NCBI RefSeq assembly: GCF_000701405.1
Contig: NZ_JNIV01000083.1
Span: 1 to 19,488 of the forward strand
DNA: 19,488 nt
From: Deinococcus marmoris DSM 12784
Lineage (GTDB): Bacteria > Deinococcota > Deinococci > Deinococcales > Deinococcaceae
Direction: 5' to 3'
The translations under genes were made by a program, and so were the position numbers. Position 1 is the stretch's first letter. The number at the start of each line of letters is the position of its first letter. This document shows, piece by piece, positions 1 to 7,437 of the stretch. Below the pieces are notes generated by a model that worked only from the letters and a program-made list of their open reading frames with translations, searched no databases and was not told the DNA's origin.

Positions 1-215
1 CTCTCCTGAATCCTGAGGTGATGGCGACGCTCCTGTTCGTCATGGGCCTGGTGGTGGGCCAGTTCAGCGTCGTAGGGCGAGACGCGGGCCAGTTCGCGCC
101 TGATGGTGGTGCGGTGGAAGCCGAGTTGAGCGGCGATGGCGGGGATGGGTTGCTGGGCCTGGTGAAGTGCCTGGAGCTGATAGCGTAGGGGCAGCGTGAA
201 CCGGTGGTAGCACAT
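1..215 (-). CDS. IS30-family transposase, N-terminal part (cut by window edge)
   Basis: The reading frame starts at ATG 215 and runs off the left edge, so only about 71 N-terminal residues are visible. They start MCYHRFTLPLRYQLQALHQA and contain a helix-turn-helix of the IS30 type (HTH_38): an arginine-tyrosine-glutamine stretch, then an 'IPAIAAQLGFHRTTIRREL' recognition helix. In this family that domain binds the terminal inverted repeats, and the catalytic DDE domain would lie beyond the edge. GGAG six bases before the ATG is a good ribosome binding site, which supports this start. No frameshift is visible. Family assignment rests on the N-terminal domain only, and other DDE transposases and repressors share similar HTH domains. 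Confidence 0.8.
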   Translation of the reverse strand, partial: MCYHRFTLPLRYQLQALHQAQQPIPAIAAQLGFHRTTIRRELARVSPYDAELAHHQAHDEQERRHHLRIQE

Positions 216-280
216 GCTTTTCTCCTTTGACAGAGAAAGCGTAGCCCCTCCGGGTCACGCTGTGCGCTAGCAACTTGAAT
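1..280 (-). mobile_element. End of an IS30-like insertion sequence
   Basis: The transposase start codon sits only about 60 bp from a point where a different gene (a P-loop kinase on the same strand) is abruptly cut, so the outer end of the element lies near 270-285. On the minus strand the sequence there reads GGATTCAAGTTGCTAGCGCA, a plausible terminal inverted repeat. The other end is outside the window, so neither the repeat nor a target duplication can be confirmed. The right boundary is approximate. Confidence 0.6.
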
Positions 281-410
281 CCACCTCCAGCATCACCTGT
301 TTGTAATCATCCTTGCTTATGACGGGCAGAGCGAGTTCACGCCCTAAAAACGCCGCCAGAGTTGTTTTTCCGGCGGCGGGTAGACCAGTAATAATCAGAA
401 GGAGCGGCAC
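267..410 (-). pseudogene. Truncated P-loop kinase/ATPase (N-terminal fragment)
   Basis: Reading from GTG 410 gives VPLLLIITGLPAAGKTTLAA and continues through a GREL..LPVISKDDYKQVMLEV segment to a stop at 267-269, 47 residues in all. GLPAAGKTT (residues 9-17) is a Walker A P-loop. The following 'VISKDD' strand resembles small-molecule kinases of the AAA_33 / zeta-toxin-like group, which are normally 150-200 residues long. The last residues and the stop appear to come from the adjacent insertion sequence, so the gene looks interrupted. The gene starts 16 bp after the phosphate transporter stop and may once have been co-transcribed with it. The substrate cannot be told from this fragment. Confidence 0.6.
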
Positions 411-426
411 GCTCTGTATTCTGCCC

Positions 427-1425
<999 letters not shown>

Positions 1426-1435
1426 CAGGGGCGGC

Positions 1436-2074
1436 TCAGGCGTTCTTCAGGAGAATGCTCTCCACGGTCTTGGCGACGCGCTGCGCCTGATCGCTGGCGT
1501 TCTCGATCAGATCCACGATCTCACCGCTCCGCATCGCCACGATCATGCCCGGCACATCGGTCACGCCGTCGTACAGGATGCGCTGCACCTCGTCGCTGAT
1601 GTCGTCGCCCTGATCTTCCAGGGCGTAGATCTGCTCGGCAATTTTGGCCAGTTCCCCCACTTTCCCCGTGTCCTCGATCAGCGGCATCCCCTGGACCAGC
1701 AGCGCACACTGGGCCTCCACCACGCGGGCCAGCGCGGCCATCTGCGGCAGCGGTTTCTCGATCCGGTACAGGCTGAGCTTGACCGCCGCGTCTTCCATGT
1801 CGTCTACCAGATCGTCCAGATCGGCGTTGAGGGCAATGATGTCCTCGCGGTCAAACGGGACGATAAAGGACTCGGCCAGCAGGTTGGTCACCTCGCGCGA
1901 TAGGCGGTCACCGACGTGTTCCAGATCACGGACGCGCTGCACCTTGGCCTCCACGTCGCTGTAGTTTTCCAGCAGGTCCACGAGCGCCTGGGCGGTGGCG
2001 TGGGCATTGCGGGCGGCCTCGGCGAAACGGGCGCTGAACTTGGGGTTGCTGGGCATGAATTTAGATAGAACCAT
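1436..2074 (-). CDS. DUF47 (PhoU-like) Pit accessory protein
   Basis: This 212-residue soluble, mostly helical protein matches the DUF47/PhoU_div family (PF01865), which is almost always encoded next to PiT transporters and is thought to modulate them. Supporting features are the acidic helical motifs 'DLEHVGDRLSREVTNLL' near residue 50, 'LDDLVDDMEDAAVKLSLY' near residue 87 and 'IYALEDQGDDISDEV' near residue 150; in PhoU-like folds such E/DxxxD repeats bind metal clusters. The start at 2074 is fixed by GGAGGA seven bases upstream. It is the first gene of a two-gene operon with pit and carries the Pho-box-like repeat in its promoter. The family's biochemical role is not settled, so 'accessory protein' is inferred from context. 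Confidence 0.92.
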   Translation of the reverse strand: MVLSKFMPSNPKFSARFAEAARNAHATAQALVDLLENYSDVEAKVQRVRDLEHVGDRLSREVTNLLAESFIVPFDREDIIALNADLDDLVDDMEDAAVKLSLYRIEKPLPQMAALARVVEAQCALLVQGMPLIEDTGKVGELAKIAEQIYALEDQGDDISDEVQRILYDGVTDVPGMIVAMRSGEIVDLIENASDQAQRVAKTVESILLKNA

Positions 2075-2089
2075 GACAAATCCTCCGTA

Positions 2090-2119
2090 TTGTCCTCTGT
2101 TATGTCATGGAATTGTCAG
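2090..2119 (-). promoter_or_regulatory. Pho-box-like direct repeat upstream of DUF47-pit
   Basis: On the plus strand 2102-2119 reads ATGTCAT-GGAA-TTGTCAG: two 7-mers with a TGTCA core spaced 11 bp apart, the arrangement of the PhoB box (CTGTCAT-N4-CTGTCAT). A third, weaker copy, TTGTCCT, occupies 2090-2096 at 12 bp spacing. The box lies 28-45 bp before the DUF47 start, where a response regulator could recruit RNA polymerase. A weak -10 (GACAAT on the minus strand) overlaps the proximal repeat. Phosphate control is inferred from the motif and the downstream genes. Confidence 0.5.
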
Positions 2120-2270
2120 GCGCGGAAAACAGGGCGGGGTGGGTGGCCAGATTTGCCGCCTTACATCCCCACCCAACTCCAATCGGAGTGCTGACAGGTG
2201 CGGACCTGACAGGGCGCAAACCTGAGCGCAGATGAAGGCCGGGCGACAGTGTCACCCCCACCCGCCGCCG

Positions 2271-2282
2271 TACCCTTGACGC
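2271..2282 (+). promoter_or_regulatory. Leaderless-type -10 for DUF427 gene
   Basis: TACCCT (2271-2276) is separated by six bases from the ATG at 2283, so transcription should begin at or next to the start codon. No good -35 hexamer and no Shine-Dalgarno sequence are visible. Confidence 0.5.
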
Positions 2283-2567
2283 ATGAAAGCCACCTGGAAC
2301 GGAACCGTTATCGCGCAGTCGGACCACACAGTCGTCGTGGAGGGCAACCACTACTTTCCCGCAGACAGCGTGAAGGCGGATTACCTGCGCCCCAGCGACA
2401 CCCACTCGGCCTGCCCGTGGAAGGGGACGGCCAGTTACCACACGCTGGAAGTAGACGGTAAGCGCAACCCCGACGCCGCGTGGTATTACCCCCAACCCAA
2501 GGACGCCGCCAGCGAGATCAAAGGCCGCGTGGCCTTCTGGAAGGGCGTGGAGATCACGGCAGACTGA
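2283..2567 (+). CDS. DUF427 domain protein
   Basis: This 94-residue protein is a complete single-domain member of the DUF427 family (PF04248). It shows the opening 'MKATWNGTVIAQSDHTVVVEG', a 'YFPADSVKADYLRPS' segment, the conserved 'CPWKGTASY' near residue 44 and the closing 'AWYYPQPKDAASEIKGRVAFWKGVEI'. The family is a small beta-rich fold with no established biochemical activity. There is no signal peptide or membrane segment, so it should be cytosolic. It stands alone between the phosphate operon (divergent) and a membrane-protein gene 120 bp downstream. The start fits the leaderless -10 six bases upstream. Confidence 0.9.
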   Translation: MKATWNGTVIAQSDHTVVVEGNHYFPADSVKADYLRPSDTHSACPWKGTASYHTLEVDGKRNPDAAWYYPQPKDAASEIKGRVAFWKGVEITAD

Positions 2568-2687
2568 GCCGGAATTGGTCTCTTTGCCGCTCGCATCCGC
2601 CCCAATCAGACCGTTCTTGCAAATGACTTGGTTGGAGTCTGGGTCACATCCCCTCGCAGGTCTGAGCGGGCATGACACCATAAGGGC

Positions 2688-3779
2688 ATGACCCAGCCCT
2701 CTCCCAGCTTTCCAGAGCTGCCCATCACCGCCGCCGAACTCGCTGCGGCCCGCGCCGGGGTCAGGGTCAGAGGCGGGCGCATCATGGGCGCGCTGGGGGT
2801 TCTGGCGGCCCTCTCTGCGCTGGGCGGTCTGCTGGGGGCCTGGGCACTGTGGTGGAGTTTCGGGGAATTGCCACGCTGGCTGGCCTCGCTGAATGAACTC
2901 AGCGACGGCGATCTGCCCACGCTGAATGCCGCCGAGCTGGTCCCGGCCTGGGCGCTGCCTTCCCTGCTGGGCCTGGGCCTGCTGGCGACGGCCCTTTACG
3001 TGTGGGCCATCTTGGTGGCCCGGCAGACGGTGGGCGCGGTGCGTGACCAGACGCTGAACCCCGGCCCAGACCACGCCAGGGCACTGGAGCGCAGCGTCCG
3101 CACCGTGCGGCCCTGGATCATGCTGGGACAGATCGCACCGCTCTTGCAGCTTCTGATCCCGCTGCTGGCGCTGCCACTGACCTTCGGCCTGATCCGGCAA
3201 CTCGATCCGCAGACCTTCCAGGGCGTCGGTTTCGGCCCGGCAGAGATCGGGGCCATCGTGCTGGGCATGGTGGTCCAGAGCCTGCCCACCGTCATCATCA
3301 CCTGGCTGATCCTGGCGGCCATTCGGCGCTGGCTGGACGCCGTGGCAGCCCGTGCTAACGCACCTGTGCCAGTACGCCCCGCCGCGCGTGGGGTGGATCC
3401 CTGGCTGCTGTTCACGCTGGTGCTGCTGATTCTGGGTCTGGCGGGCTTGCTGCTGGGTCTGGCGGGCTTGCTGCTGGGCAGCCTGCCGCTGCTGGCCGCC
3501 TCCGTCTTCGTGGGCGGGGCATCACTCAGCGACCCGGATCTAGTGGCGCTGGGCATCACGCCCGCCACCGTGCGTGGTGTCCTGCTCCTTAGCGCGGCGG
3601 CCATGCTGCTGGGCGCGTTCATCTCCCTGCTGCTGACCGTGCTGATGAGCTGGTCACGCGGTTTCGCCGCCAATGTCGCCACCGTACTGGACGCCGGATT
3701 GCCTGGGCAGCCCGTGACCTCGGCCCACGATCCCTGGAGCGGCCCGGTGCAACCCGCGCAGGGCCGGGAACCTTATTGA
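2688..3779 (+). CDS. Polytopic membrane protein of unknown function
   Basis: I do not recognise a family for this 363-residue protein. After a roughly 30-residue hydrophilic N-terminus it has about six or seven hydrophobic segments, near residues 32-58, 88-112, 145-175, 185-215, 238-268 and 293-322. These are separated by short loops, with basic residues around 'RWLDAVAARANAPVPVRPAAR'. The C-terminus (about 40 residues) is hydrophilic and proline/glycine-rich. An internal 'LGLAGLL' heptad is exactly duplicated at the DNA level inside the segment near residue 255. The start at 2688 is the first ATG of the frame, and AAGGG close to it may serve as a weak ribosome site. No catalytic motif is visible, and no function is proposed. 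Confidence 0.75.
   Translation: MTQPSPSFPELPITAAELAAARAGVRVRGGRIMGALGVLAALSALGGLLGAWALWWSFGELPRWLASLNELSDGDLPTLNAAELVPAWALPSLLGLGLLATALYVWAILVARQTVGAVRDQTLNPGPDHARALERSVRTVRPWIMLGQIAPLLQLLIPLLALPLTFGLIRQLDPQTFQGVGFGPAEIGAIVLGMVVQSLPTVIITWLILAAIRRWLDAVAARANAPVPVRPAARGVDPWLLFTLVLLILGLAGLLLGLAGLLLGSLPLLAASVFVGGASLSDPDLVALGITPATVRGVLLLSAAAMLLGAFISLLLTVLMSWSRGFAANVATVLDAGLPGQPVTSAHDPWSGPVQPAQGREPY
3432..3473 (+). repeat. Perfect 21-bp tandem duplication inside a membrane-segment codon run
   Basis: CTGGGTCTGGCGGGCTTGCTG occurs twice head to tail (3432-3452 and 3453-3473) with no mismatch, followed by a further CTGGG. It is in frame and doubles LGLAGLL in a predicted transmembrane helix. Two identical copies suggest recent slippage; gain or loss of a unit would lengthen or shorten the helix by seven residues, about two turns. 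Confidence 0.95.
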
Positions 3780-3808
3780 ACACACATGGGCGGCAGGGAG
3801 CCGGGATC

Positions 3809-3886
3809 AGCCGCAACACCATAAGGTGTTCAGCCGCAACAGAACGCGAGACAGCGAGCAGGCCGCCCGAACTTTCCAGTGCGGCC
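3809..3886. terminator. Hairpins between convergent genes, possible terminators
   Basis: AACACC-ATAA-GGTGTT (3815-3830) is a perfect six-base stem with a four-base loop. It is flanked by an 11-bp direct repeat CAGCCGCAACA (3809-3819 and 3831-3841). A second stem GGCCGC/GCGGCC spans 3861-3886. They lie between the stop codons of the plus-strand membrane protein and the minus-strand gene ending at 3903. Neither is followed by a clear T-run, so termination is only suggested by position. Confidence 0.35.
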
Positions 3887-3902
3887 CGCCACTTCCACAA
3901 GA

Positions 3903-4343
3903 TTACAGGCTGAAGAAGCGCAGCAGCGGCCTCCACCACGGAATCCCTGCCAGCGCCGCCACCAGACTCAGCACGGTCCACAGAGTCATAGCGCGGAATT
4001 TGGCCGGGTGGGTGGCCGCGCGTTTGCTCAGGGCCGAAGCCAGGGTGGCAAAGACGGCGGCCAGCACGCCCAGGCCCAGGTGTTCCCACTGGAAGCTGGC
4101 CCGCGCCCCCACGAACACCTGAATGTTCTGCGCGCCCAGAAACCCGTACAGCAGCAGCCCCAGCACCAGTTGCAGACTGACGGTGCCCACGAACGCCACC
4201 ACCGGGCGGCGGTCTGCCGCGACGAAGGCCCGCCCGGAACGGAGGCCCGAGAAACCACGGAACAGCGCCCACACCCCGGCCAGCAGGACCAGCCAGCGGT
4301 TGATGTTGTGCAGCGTGAGCAGAATGACGTACAGGGTTGCCAT
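3903..4343 (-). CDS. Small four-helix membrane protein, cytochrome-b-like family
   Basis: This 146-residue protein has four hydrophobic segments (about residues 5-27, 47-72, 87-108 and 118-138). The opening 'HNINRWLVLLAGVWAL' and the 'QLVLGLLLYGFLG' segment resemble a family of short proteins, mostly known from Bacteroidetes, that are often annotated as cytochrome b-like although heme binding is unproven. His12 and His88 lie close to membrane segments and could be ligands, but this is speculative. The start at 4343 sits six bases after a TAGGCT -10 with TTGACC 18 bp further upstream, a strong leaderless promoter, so it is transcribed separately from purU. Function is unknown. Confidence 0.75.
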   Translation of the reverse strand: MATLYVILLTLHNINRWLVLLAGVWALFRGFSGLRSGRAFVAADRRPVVAFVGTVSLQLVLGLLLYGFLGAQNIQVFVGARASFQWEHLGLGVLAAVFATLASALSKRAATHPAKFRAMTLWTVLSLVAALAGIPWWRPLLRFFSL

Positions 4344-4349
4344 GCGCTC

Positions 4350-4379
4350 AGCCTACGGGGCGGCGGTGGGCCGGGTCAA
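4350..4379 (-). promoter_or_regulatory. Leaderless promoter of the 3903-4343 gene
   Basis: On the minus strand the order is TTGACC (4374-4379), 18-bp spacer, TAGGCT (4350-4355), six bases, ATG (4341-4343). Both hexamers are close to sigma-70 consensus, and the spacing puts transcription start at the start codon. Confidence 0.7.
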
Positions 4380-4393
4380 AGGCAAAGGGTTGA

Positions 4394-4442
4394 GTGTGCG
4401 GGACAGACGCTTGAGAAGGAGCGTGTCTTCCCTGTCCCACAC
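4394..4442 (-). terminator. Long hairpin just after purU, possible terminator
   Basis: GTGTG-CG-GGACAG (4394-4406) pairs with CTGTCCCACAC (4432-4442) with a small bulge. Inside it ACGCT (4407-4411) pairs with AGCGT (4420-4424). The structure begins six bases after the purU stop codon and ends before the next gene's promoter. It has no U-tract on the minus strand, so intrinsic termination is not certain. Confidence 0.4.
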
Positions 4443-4447
4443 AGGTT

Positions 4448-5335
4448 TCAGAACACCACCGTCTTGTTGCCGTGGACCAGTACGCGGTCTTCCACATGGG
4501 CCTTGACGGCGCGGGCCAGCACCTGCCGCTCCACATCGCGCCCCAGGCGCATCAGGGTATCGGGGGTTTCGCGGTGCGTGACGGGAATCACGTCCTGCGC
4601 GATGATCGGCCCGGCGTCCAGTTCCTCGGTGACGTAGTGGCTGGTTGCGCCGATCAGCTTGACGCCCCGGTTAAACGCCGCGCGGTACGGGTTCGCGCCG
4701 ATGAAGGCGGGCAGGAAACTGTGGTGGATGTTGATCACGGGCCGCCCGAAGCCGCGCAGGAAATCCCCCGACAGAATCTGCATGTAGCGGGCCAGCACGA
4801 CGAACTCGGCGTCGACCTCGCGCAGAAGGCGGACCTGTTCGGCCTCGGCCTCGGCCTTATTTTCCTTGCCCACCGGAACAACGTGAAAGGGAATGTCGAA
4901 CATCTCGGCGTCGCGGCGCAGGTCCTCGTGGTTGCTGATGATCAGGGGGATGGTCACATTCAACTCGCCCCGGCGTTTGCGCCACAGCAGGTCCAGAAAG
5001 CAGTGGTCATAGCGGCTGACCAGAATCGCCATGCGCTTCGGCTCGGCGCGGTAGGCCAGCTTCCACTCCATCTGAAAGGGCTGGGCCACCACGCCTGCAA
5101 AAGCCCGCTCGAAGCCGTCGCGGGACAGGTCAAGCCCGTCCAGATAGAACTCCATCCGCATAAAAAAGGTGCCGCCCGCCGGATCGGTGCTGTGCTGATC
5201 GCTGTGGATGATGTTTGCGCCGTGGTTGTGCAGAAACTGCGACACCGACGCCACGATGCCCCCACGGTCCGGGCAGGTAATGGTCAGTGTCGCAGTGTTC
5301 AGGGGATCGGGGACAGAGGCGGGAGCAGCGGTCAT
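4448..5335 (-). CDS. purU: Formyltetrahydrofolate deformylase
   Basis: PurU hydrolyses 10-formyl-THF to formate and THF, balancing one-carbon pools and supplying formate for purine synthesis by PurT. This 295-residue cytosolic protein has the expected order: an N-terminal ACT domain (about residues 14-95, '[20 protein letters not shown]') and a formyltransferase-fold domain (about 100-285). Catalytic residues are visible as N202-I-H204 in '[12 protein letters not shown]' and D240 in '[12 protein letters not shown]'. The ACT domain and '[23 protein letters not shown]' distinguish it from PurN. I chose ATG 5335 because TATCCT lies seven bases upstream (leaderless). An in-frame ATG at 5365 with GAGGG nearby would add ten residues and is a real alternative. 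The open frame extends further upstream, but that part does not look like PurU. Confidence 0.95.
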   Translation of the reverse strand: MTAAPASVPDPLNTATLTITCPDRGGIVASVSQFLHNHGANIIHSDQHSTDPAGGTFFMRMEFYLDGLDLSRDGFERAFAGVVAQPFQMEWKLAYRAEPKRMAILVSRYDHCFLDLLWRKRRGELNVTIPLIISNHEDLRRDAEMFDIPFHVVPVGKENKAEAEAEQVRLLREVDAEFVVLARYMQILSGDFLRGFGRPVINIHHSFLPAFIGANPYRAAFNRGVKLIGATSHYVTEELDAGPIIAQDVIPVTHRETPDTLMRLGRDVERQVLARAVKAHVEDRVLVHGNKTVVF

Positions 5336-5342
5336 GGAGTGC

Positions 5343-5348
5343 AGGATA
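5343..5348 (-). promoter_or_regulatory. Leaderless -10 of purU
   Basis: TATCCT on the minus strand ends seven bases before ATG 5335. No convincing -35 hexamer is present at 16-18 bp, so this is a weak or activator-dependent promoter prediction. Confidence 0.45.
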
Positions 5349-5394
5349 CGGGAGCGGTGCGCCATCCAGCCCTCGCCTTTTAGCTGTGGGGCAG

Positions 5395-5826
5395 TTAGCT
5401 CAGGCCGCCGCGTGCGTACAGGCCGCCGATGATAAAAGTCATCAGCACGAAGGCCAGCGAGGCCACCGTCAGGCCCAGCGCCTTGACTGAGCTGTCGCGC
5501 GCGTCGCGCTTGGGCAGCCAGTAGTACAGCATCATCAGACCCAGCGCACCCAGACCGCCCAGATAATGCACGTACTTCTGCACGGTGCCCAGCCCCTGAT
5601 CCAGCAACTTGATGCCAATCAGCGCCTGAACCATCAACGCAATCTGAAAGGCGATTAGGGCTGCGTTCTGCCACCCGCCCAGCGACGAGGAGGCTGAGGC
5701 GCTGGCCCCCGCCGTCTTGAGTGTCAGCAGGCCGCGCCAGTTGAGAAGAACGGTGGCGATGGCCGCCAGCACGACGATGCCGCCGACGGCGTTGTGAAGG
5801 GCAGGCTGAATGATGATCTCGTCCAT
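5395..5826 (-). CDS. Small four-helix membrane protein under a palindrome-bearing promoter
   Basis: I do not recognise a named family for this 143-residue protein. Four hydrophobic segments are visible (about residues 10-28, 52-73, 84-104 and 115-138). They are joined by a serine/alanine-rich loop '[14 protein letters not shown]' and a basic loop '[10 protein letters not shown]'. His11 near the start and His87 in '[13 protein letters not shown]' recall the histidine placement of small cytochrome-like membrane proteins such as the neighbour at 3903-4343, but no heme motif is proven. AAGGAG eight bases before ATG 5826 is a strong ribosome site. The promoter carries a palindrome just after the expected transcription start, so the gene is probably repressed by a TetR-type regulator encoded elsewhere. 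Confidence 0.75.
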   Translation of the reverse strand: MDEIIIQPALHNAVGGIVVLAAIATVLLNWRGLLTLKTAGASASASSSLGGWQNAALIAFQIALMVQALIGIKLLDQGLGTVQKYVHYLGGLGALGLMMLYYWLPKRDARDSSVKALGLTVASLAFVLMTFIIGGLYARGGLS

Positions 5827-5861
5827 GATTTTGAACTCCTTGAAGGGTGGCAGGTTAATTA

Positions 5862-5877
5862 CTTACCGGTAGGTAAG
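5862..5877. promoter_or_regulatory. TetR-type operator candidate
   Basis: CTTACC-GGTA-GGTAAG is an inverted repeat with six-base arms, and the nested TACCGGTA (5864-5871) is itself palindromic. It starts about four bases after the predicted transcription start of the 5395-5826 gene, a position where a bound repressor blocks elongation or initiation. Symmetry and placement are typical of TetR/AcrR operators, but no TetR gene is in the window. Confidence 0.55.
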
Positions 5878-5887
5878 CTTGAGGGCC

Positions 5888-5916
5888 AGCCTATCCGCTT
5901 TCAGCACCACCGTCAA
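5888..5916 (-). promoter_or_regulatory. Sigma-70 promoter of the 5395-5826 gene
   Basis: On the minus strand TTGACG (5911-5916) and TAGGCT (5888-5893) are separated by exactly 17 bp. Transcription should begin near 5881, giving a leader of about 55 nt that contains the operator palindrome and the AAGGAG ribosome site. Confidence 0.75.
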
Positions 5917-5940
5917 GGGACCTCCACCCGGCCTAAACAC

Positions 5941-6786
5941 TCAACCCAGACGATCCAGACAGCTCCGCGCGAAGGCGGCGGCCTCAGCCAGGCGTTGCGG
6001 GCGGCCCTGTTCGGCGGCGCGGCCCGCGCGGTGAAAGGCCAGCAACACACCGAGCAGCGCCGCATTCCGGTCACAGCGCAGCGAGGCCGCCTCAGCCACA
6101 AGTTCCGCCGCGTTCCAGCCGTGGAAATAAGCCACGCTGGCGACGTCCCAGGCGGGCGGACCGATGGCCGCGTCCCCGAAGTCCAGCAGCGCCCACAGTC
6201 GTCCAGCCTGCCAGCGAAACTGCCCGGCGTGCAGATCGGTGTGACACAGCGCAGAAGGGGTTTCGGTCACCTGCCCCAGCTCCGGCTCCAGCGCGGCCAG
6301 TGGGGGGGCGAGGTCCGGCGCGTGGTGGATCAGCGGCTGGGCGGACAGCCTGCCCCCATTGAGCGGCCACGCTTTCAGGCGGGTGCGGAGGCCGTCTGCC
6401 GGAGTGGAAGCGACGCCCTGAAAATCTCCACCCCGGTCTACCAGCACTCCGAATCCAGCGTGAGGCAGGACATGCAGTACGCCCAGCGCCCGTCCCAGAT
6501 CAGCCCAGCCTTCGCGTGACGGTCCCGCATCATCTCCAGCCACAAAGCTTTCCAGACTGAAGGCCCGCCCAGAGGGCAGCCAGCCGACTTCCAGCACTTC
6601 GGGCACAGGCACGCCAGCAGCAGACAGCGCCCGCATGACACTCGCCTGCGAAGAGAGCCGCGCCTCTGGACCGTGCGCCAGCCGCAGCACCCGCTCCCCA
6701 TCTGTGTAGACCTCGCAAGTCGCCCCAGCCGCCAGAAACCGCGCCGTGGGGCCGAGGACGGACCGCGCCTCAGCTTCTGGCTGCAT
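5941..6786 (-). CDS. Aminoglycoside phosphotransferase (APH)-fold kinase
   Basis: This 281-residue cytosolic protein matches the APH/choline kinase superfamily (PF01636), which phosphorylates hydroxyl groups of small molecules. The N-lobe shows a Lys-poor nucleotide loop 'GATCEVYTDGERVLRLAHG' (about residues 21-39). The C-lobe has the Brenner-like catalytic loop 'LCHTDLHAGQFRW' with the catalytic Asp near residue 182 and the metal-binding 'LLDFGDAAIGPPAWD' near residue 200. The usual metal-binding Asn of the HxDxxxxN loop is Gln here, a notable substitution. The start at 6786 overlaps the end of the uridine kinase-like gene by 17 bp, implying one mRNA. The natural substrate is unknown, and antibiotic resistance should not be assumed. 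Confidence 0.85.
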   Translation of the reverse strand: MQPEAEARSVLGPTARFLAAGATCEVYTDGERVLRLAHGPEARLSSQASVMRALSAAGVPVPEVLEVGWLPSGRAFSLESFVAGDDAGPSREGWADLGRALGVLHVLPHAGFGVLVDRGGDFQGVASTPADGLRTRLKAWPLNGGRLSAQPLIHHAPDLAPPLAALEPELGQVTETPSALCHTDLHAGQFRWQAGRLWALLDFGDAAIGPPAWDVASVAYFHGWNAAELVAEAASLRCDRNAALLGVLLAFHRAGRAAEQGRPQRLAEAAAFARSCLDRLG

Positions 6787-7423
6787 CGGAAACGATGAAT
6801 GGGGCGTTCAGATCGTTGTTGTCCAGCACCACGCCTGCCCACTTTTCCGGGTTAGCTTCGCGGAAATACAATTCATTTCCGCCGATATACCGCCGATTGC
6901 TTTCCGCTGCCGGATCAGGCGAGCCGAAGCCGGGGCCGCGCGCCGCGCCACGTGGAACGGATACAGCAAAATCCACCCGCAGAAAAACGGAGTCGTCCCA
7001 CACGCCGCGCAACTCCGGGCGGTGCAGGAACAGACCGTCCACGATCAGGATGCTGCCGGGAGGGGCGGTCAATTCTGTTTGAGAGACGGGTTGATCTGTC
7101 TCCACATCAAACATCGCTGTGCGGTAACGCAACGAGCCGTCCGGCCCCAACGGATCCAGCAGCGCCCGCCTCAGTCCGGCGTAGTCGTAGGAGTCGCGGT
7201 AAAAGCCTTCGGGCGAGTCCCGACCCAGGCGGTAGCGCACGGCACGCGGCTGGTGGAAGCCGTCCACGCTGGCGCGGATGACCTCGCGGCCCACACTTCC
7301 GAGACTGGCGGCTAGCTCGTCGGCAAACGTCGTCTTCCCTGCGCCGTCTACCCCGTCCACGGCGACACGCAGGACGGGACAGGCAGGCTGGGCATCGAGC
7401 TTCGCGGCCAACGTTCCCAGCAC
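6770..7423 (-). CDS. Uridine kinase-like P-loop kinase
   Basis: This 217-residue protein belongs to the P-loop kinase group containing uridine kinase and phosphoribulokinase; similar Deinococcus proteins are annotated as uridine kinase. It shows Walker A 'DGVDGAGKTTFADELA' near residues 23-38, a substrate-site 'RASVDGFHQPRAVRYRLGRDS' near residue 50, 'SYDYAGLRRALLDPL' near residue 78 and a Walker B-like 'ILIVDGLFLHRPEL' near residue 125. The start codon is GTG at 7423, 14 bp after the TelA stop and without a strong ribosome site, which suggests coupling. Nucleoside specificity cannot be read from the sequence; a salvage or modification role together with the downstream APH-fold kinase is possible. 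Confidence 0.85.
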   Translation of the reverse strand: MLGTLAAKLDAQPACPVLRVAVDGVDGAGKTTFADELAASLGSVGREVIRASVDGFHQPRAVRYRLGRDSPEGFYRDSYDYAGLRRALLDPLGPDGSLRYRTAMFDVETDQPVSQTELTAPPGSILIVDGLFLHRPELRGVWDDSVFLRVDFAVSVPRGAARGPGFGSPDPAAESNRRYIGGNELYFREANPEKWAGVVLDNNDLNAPFIVSDAARS

Positions 7424-7437
7424 TGTCTGACGGGCGT

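Noticed and set aside
2100..3200. 366-codon minus-strand frame opposite DUF427 and the membrane protein
   Set aside because: It overlaps two well-supported plus-strand genes and has Gln/Arg/Gly-rich shadow composition.
5336..5674. N-terminal extension of PurU upstream of 5335
   Set aside because: The extra codons overlap the end of the neighbouring membrane-protein gene and do not resemble PurU. Only the ATG at 5365 remains a possible alternative start.
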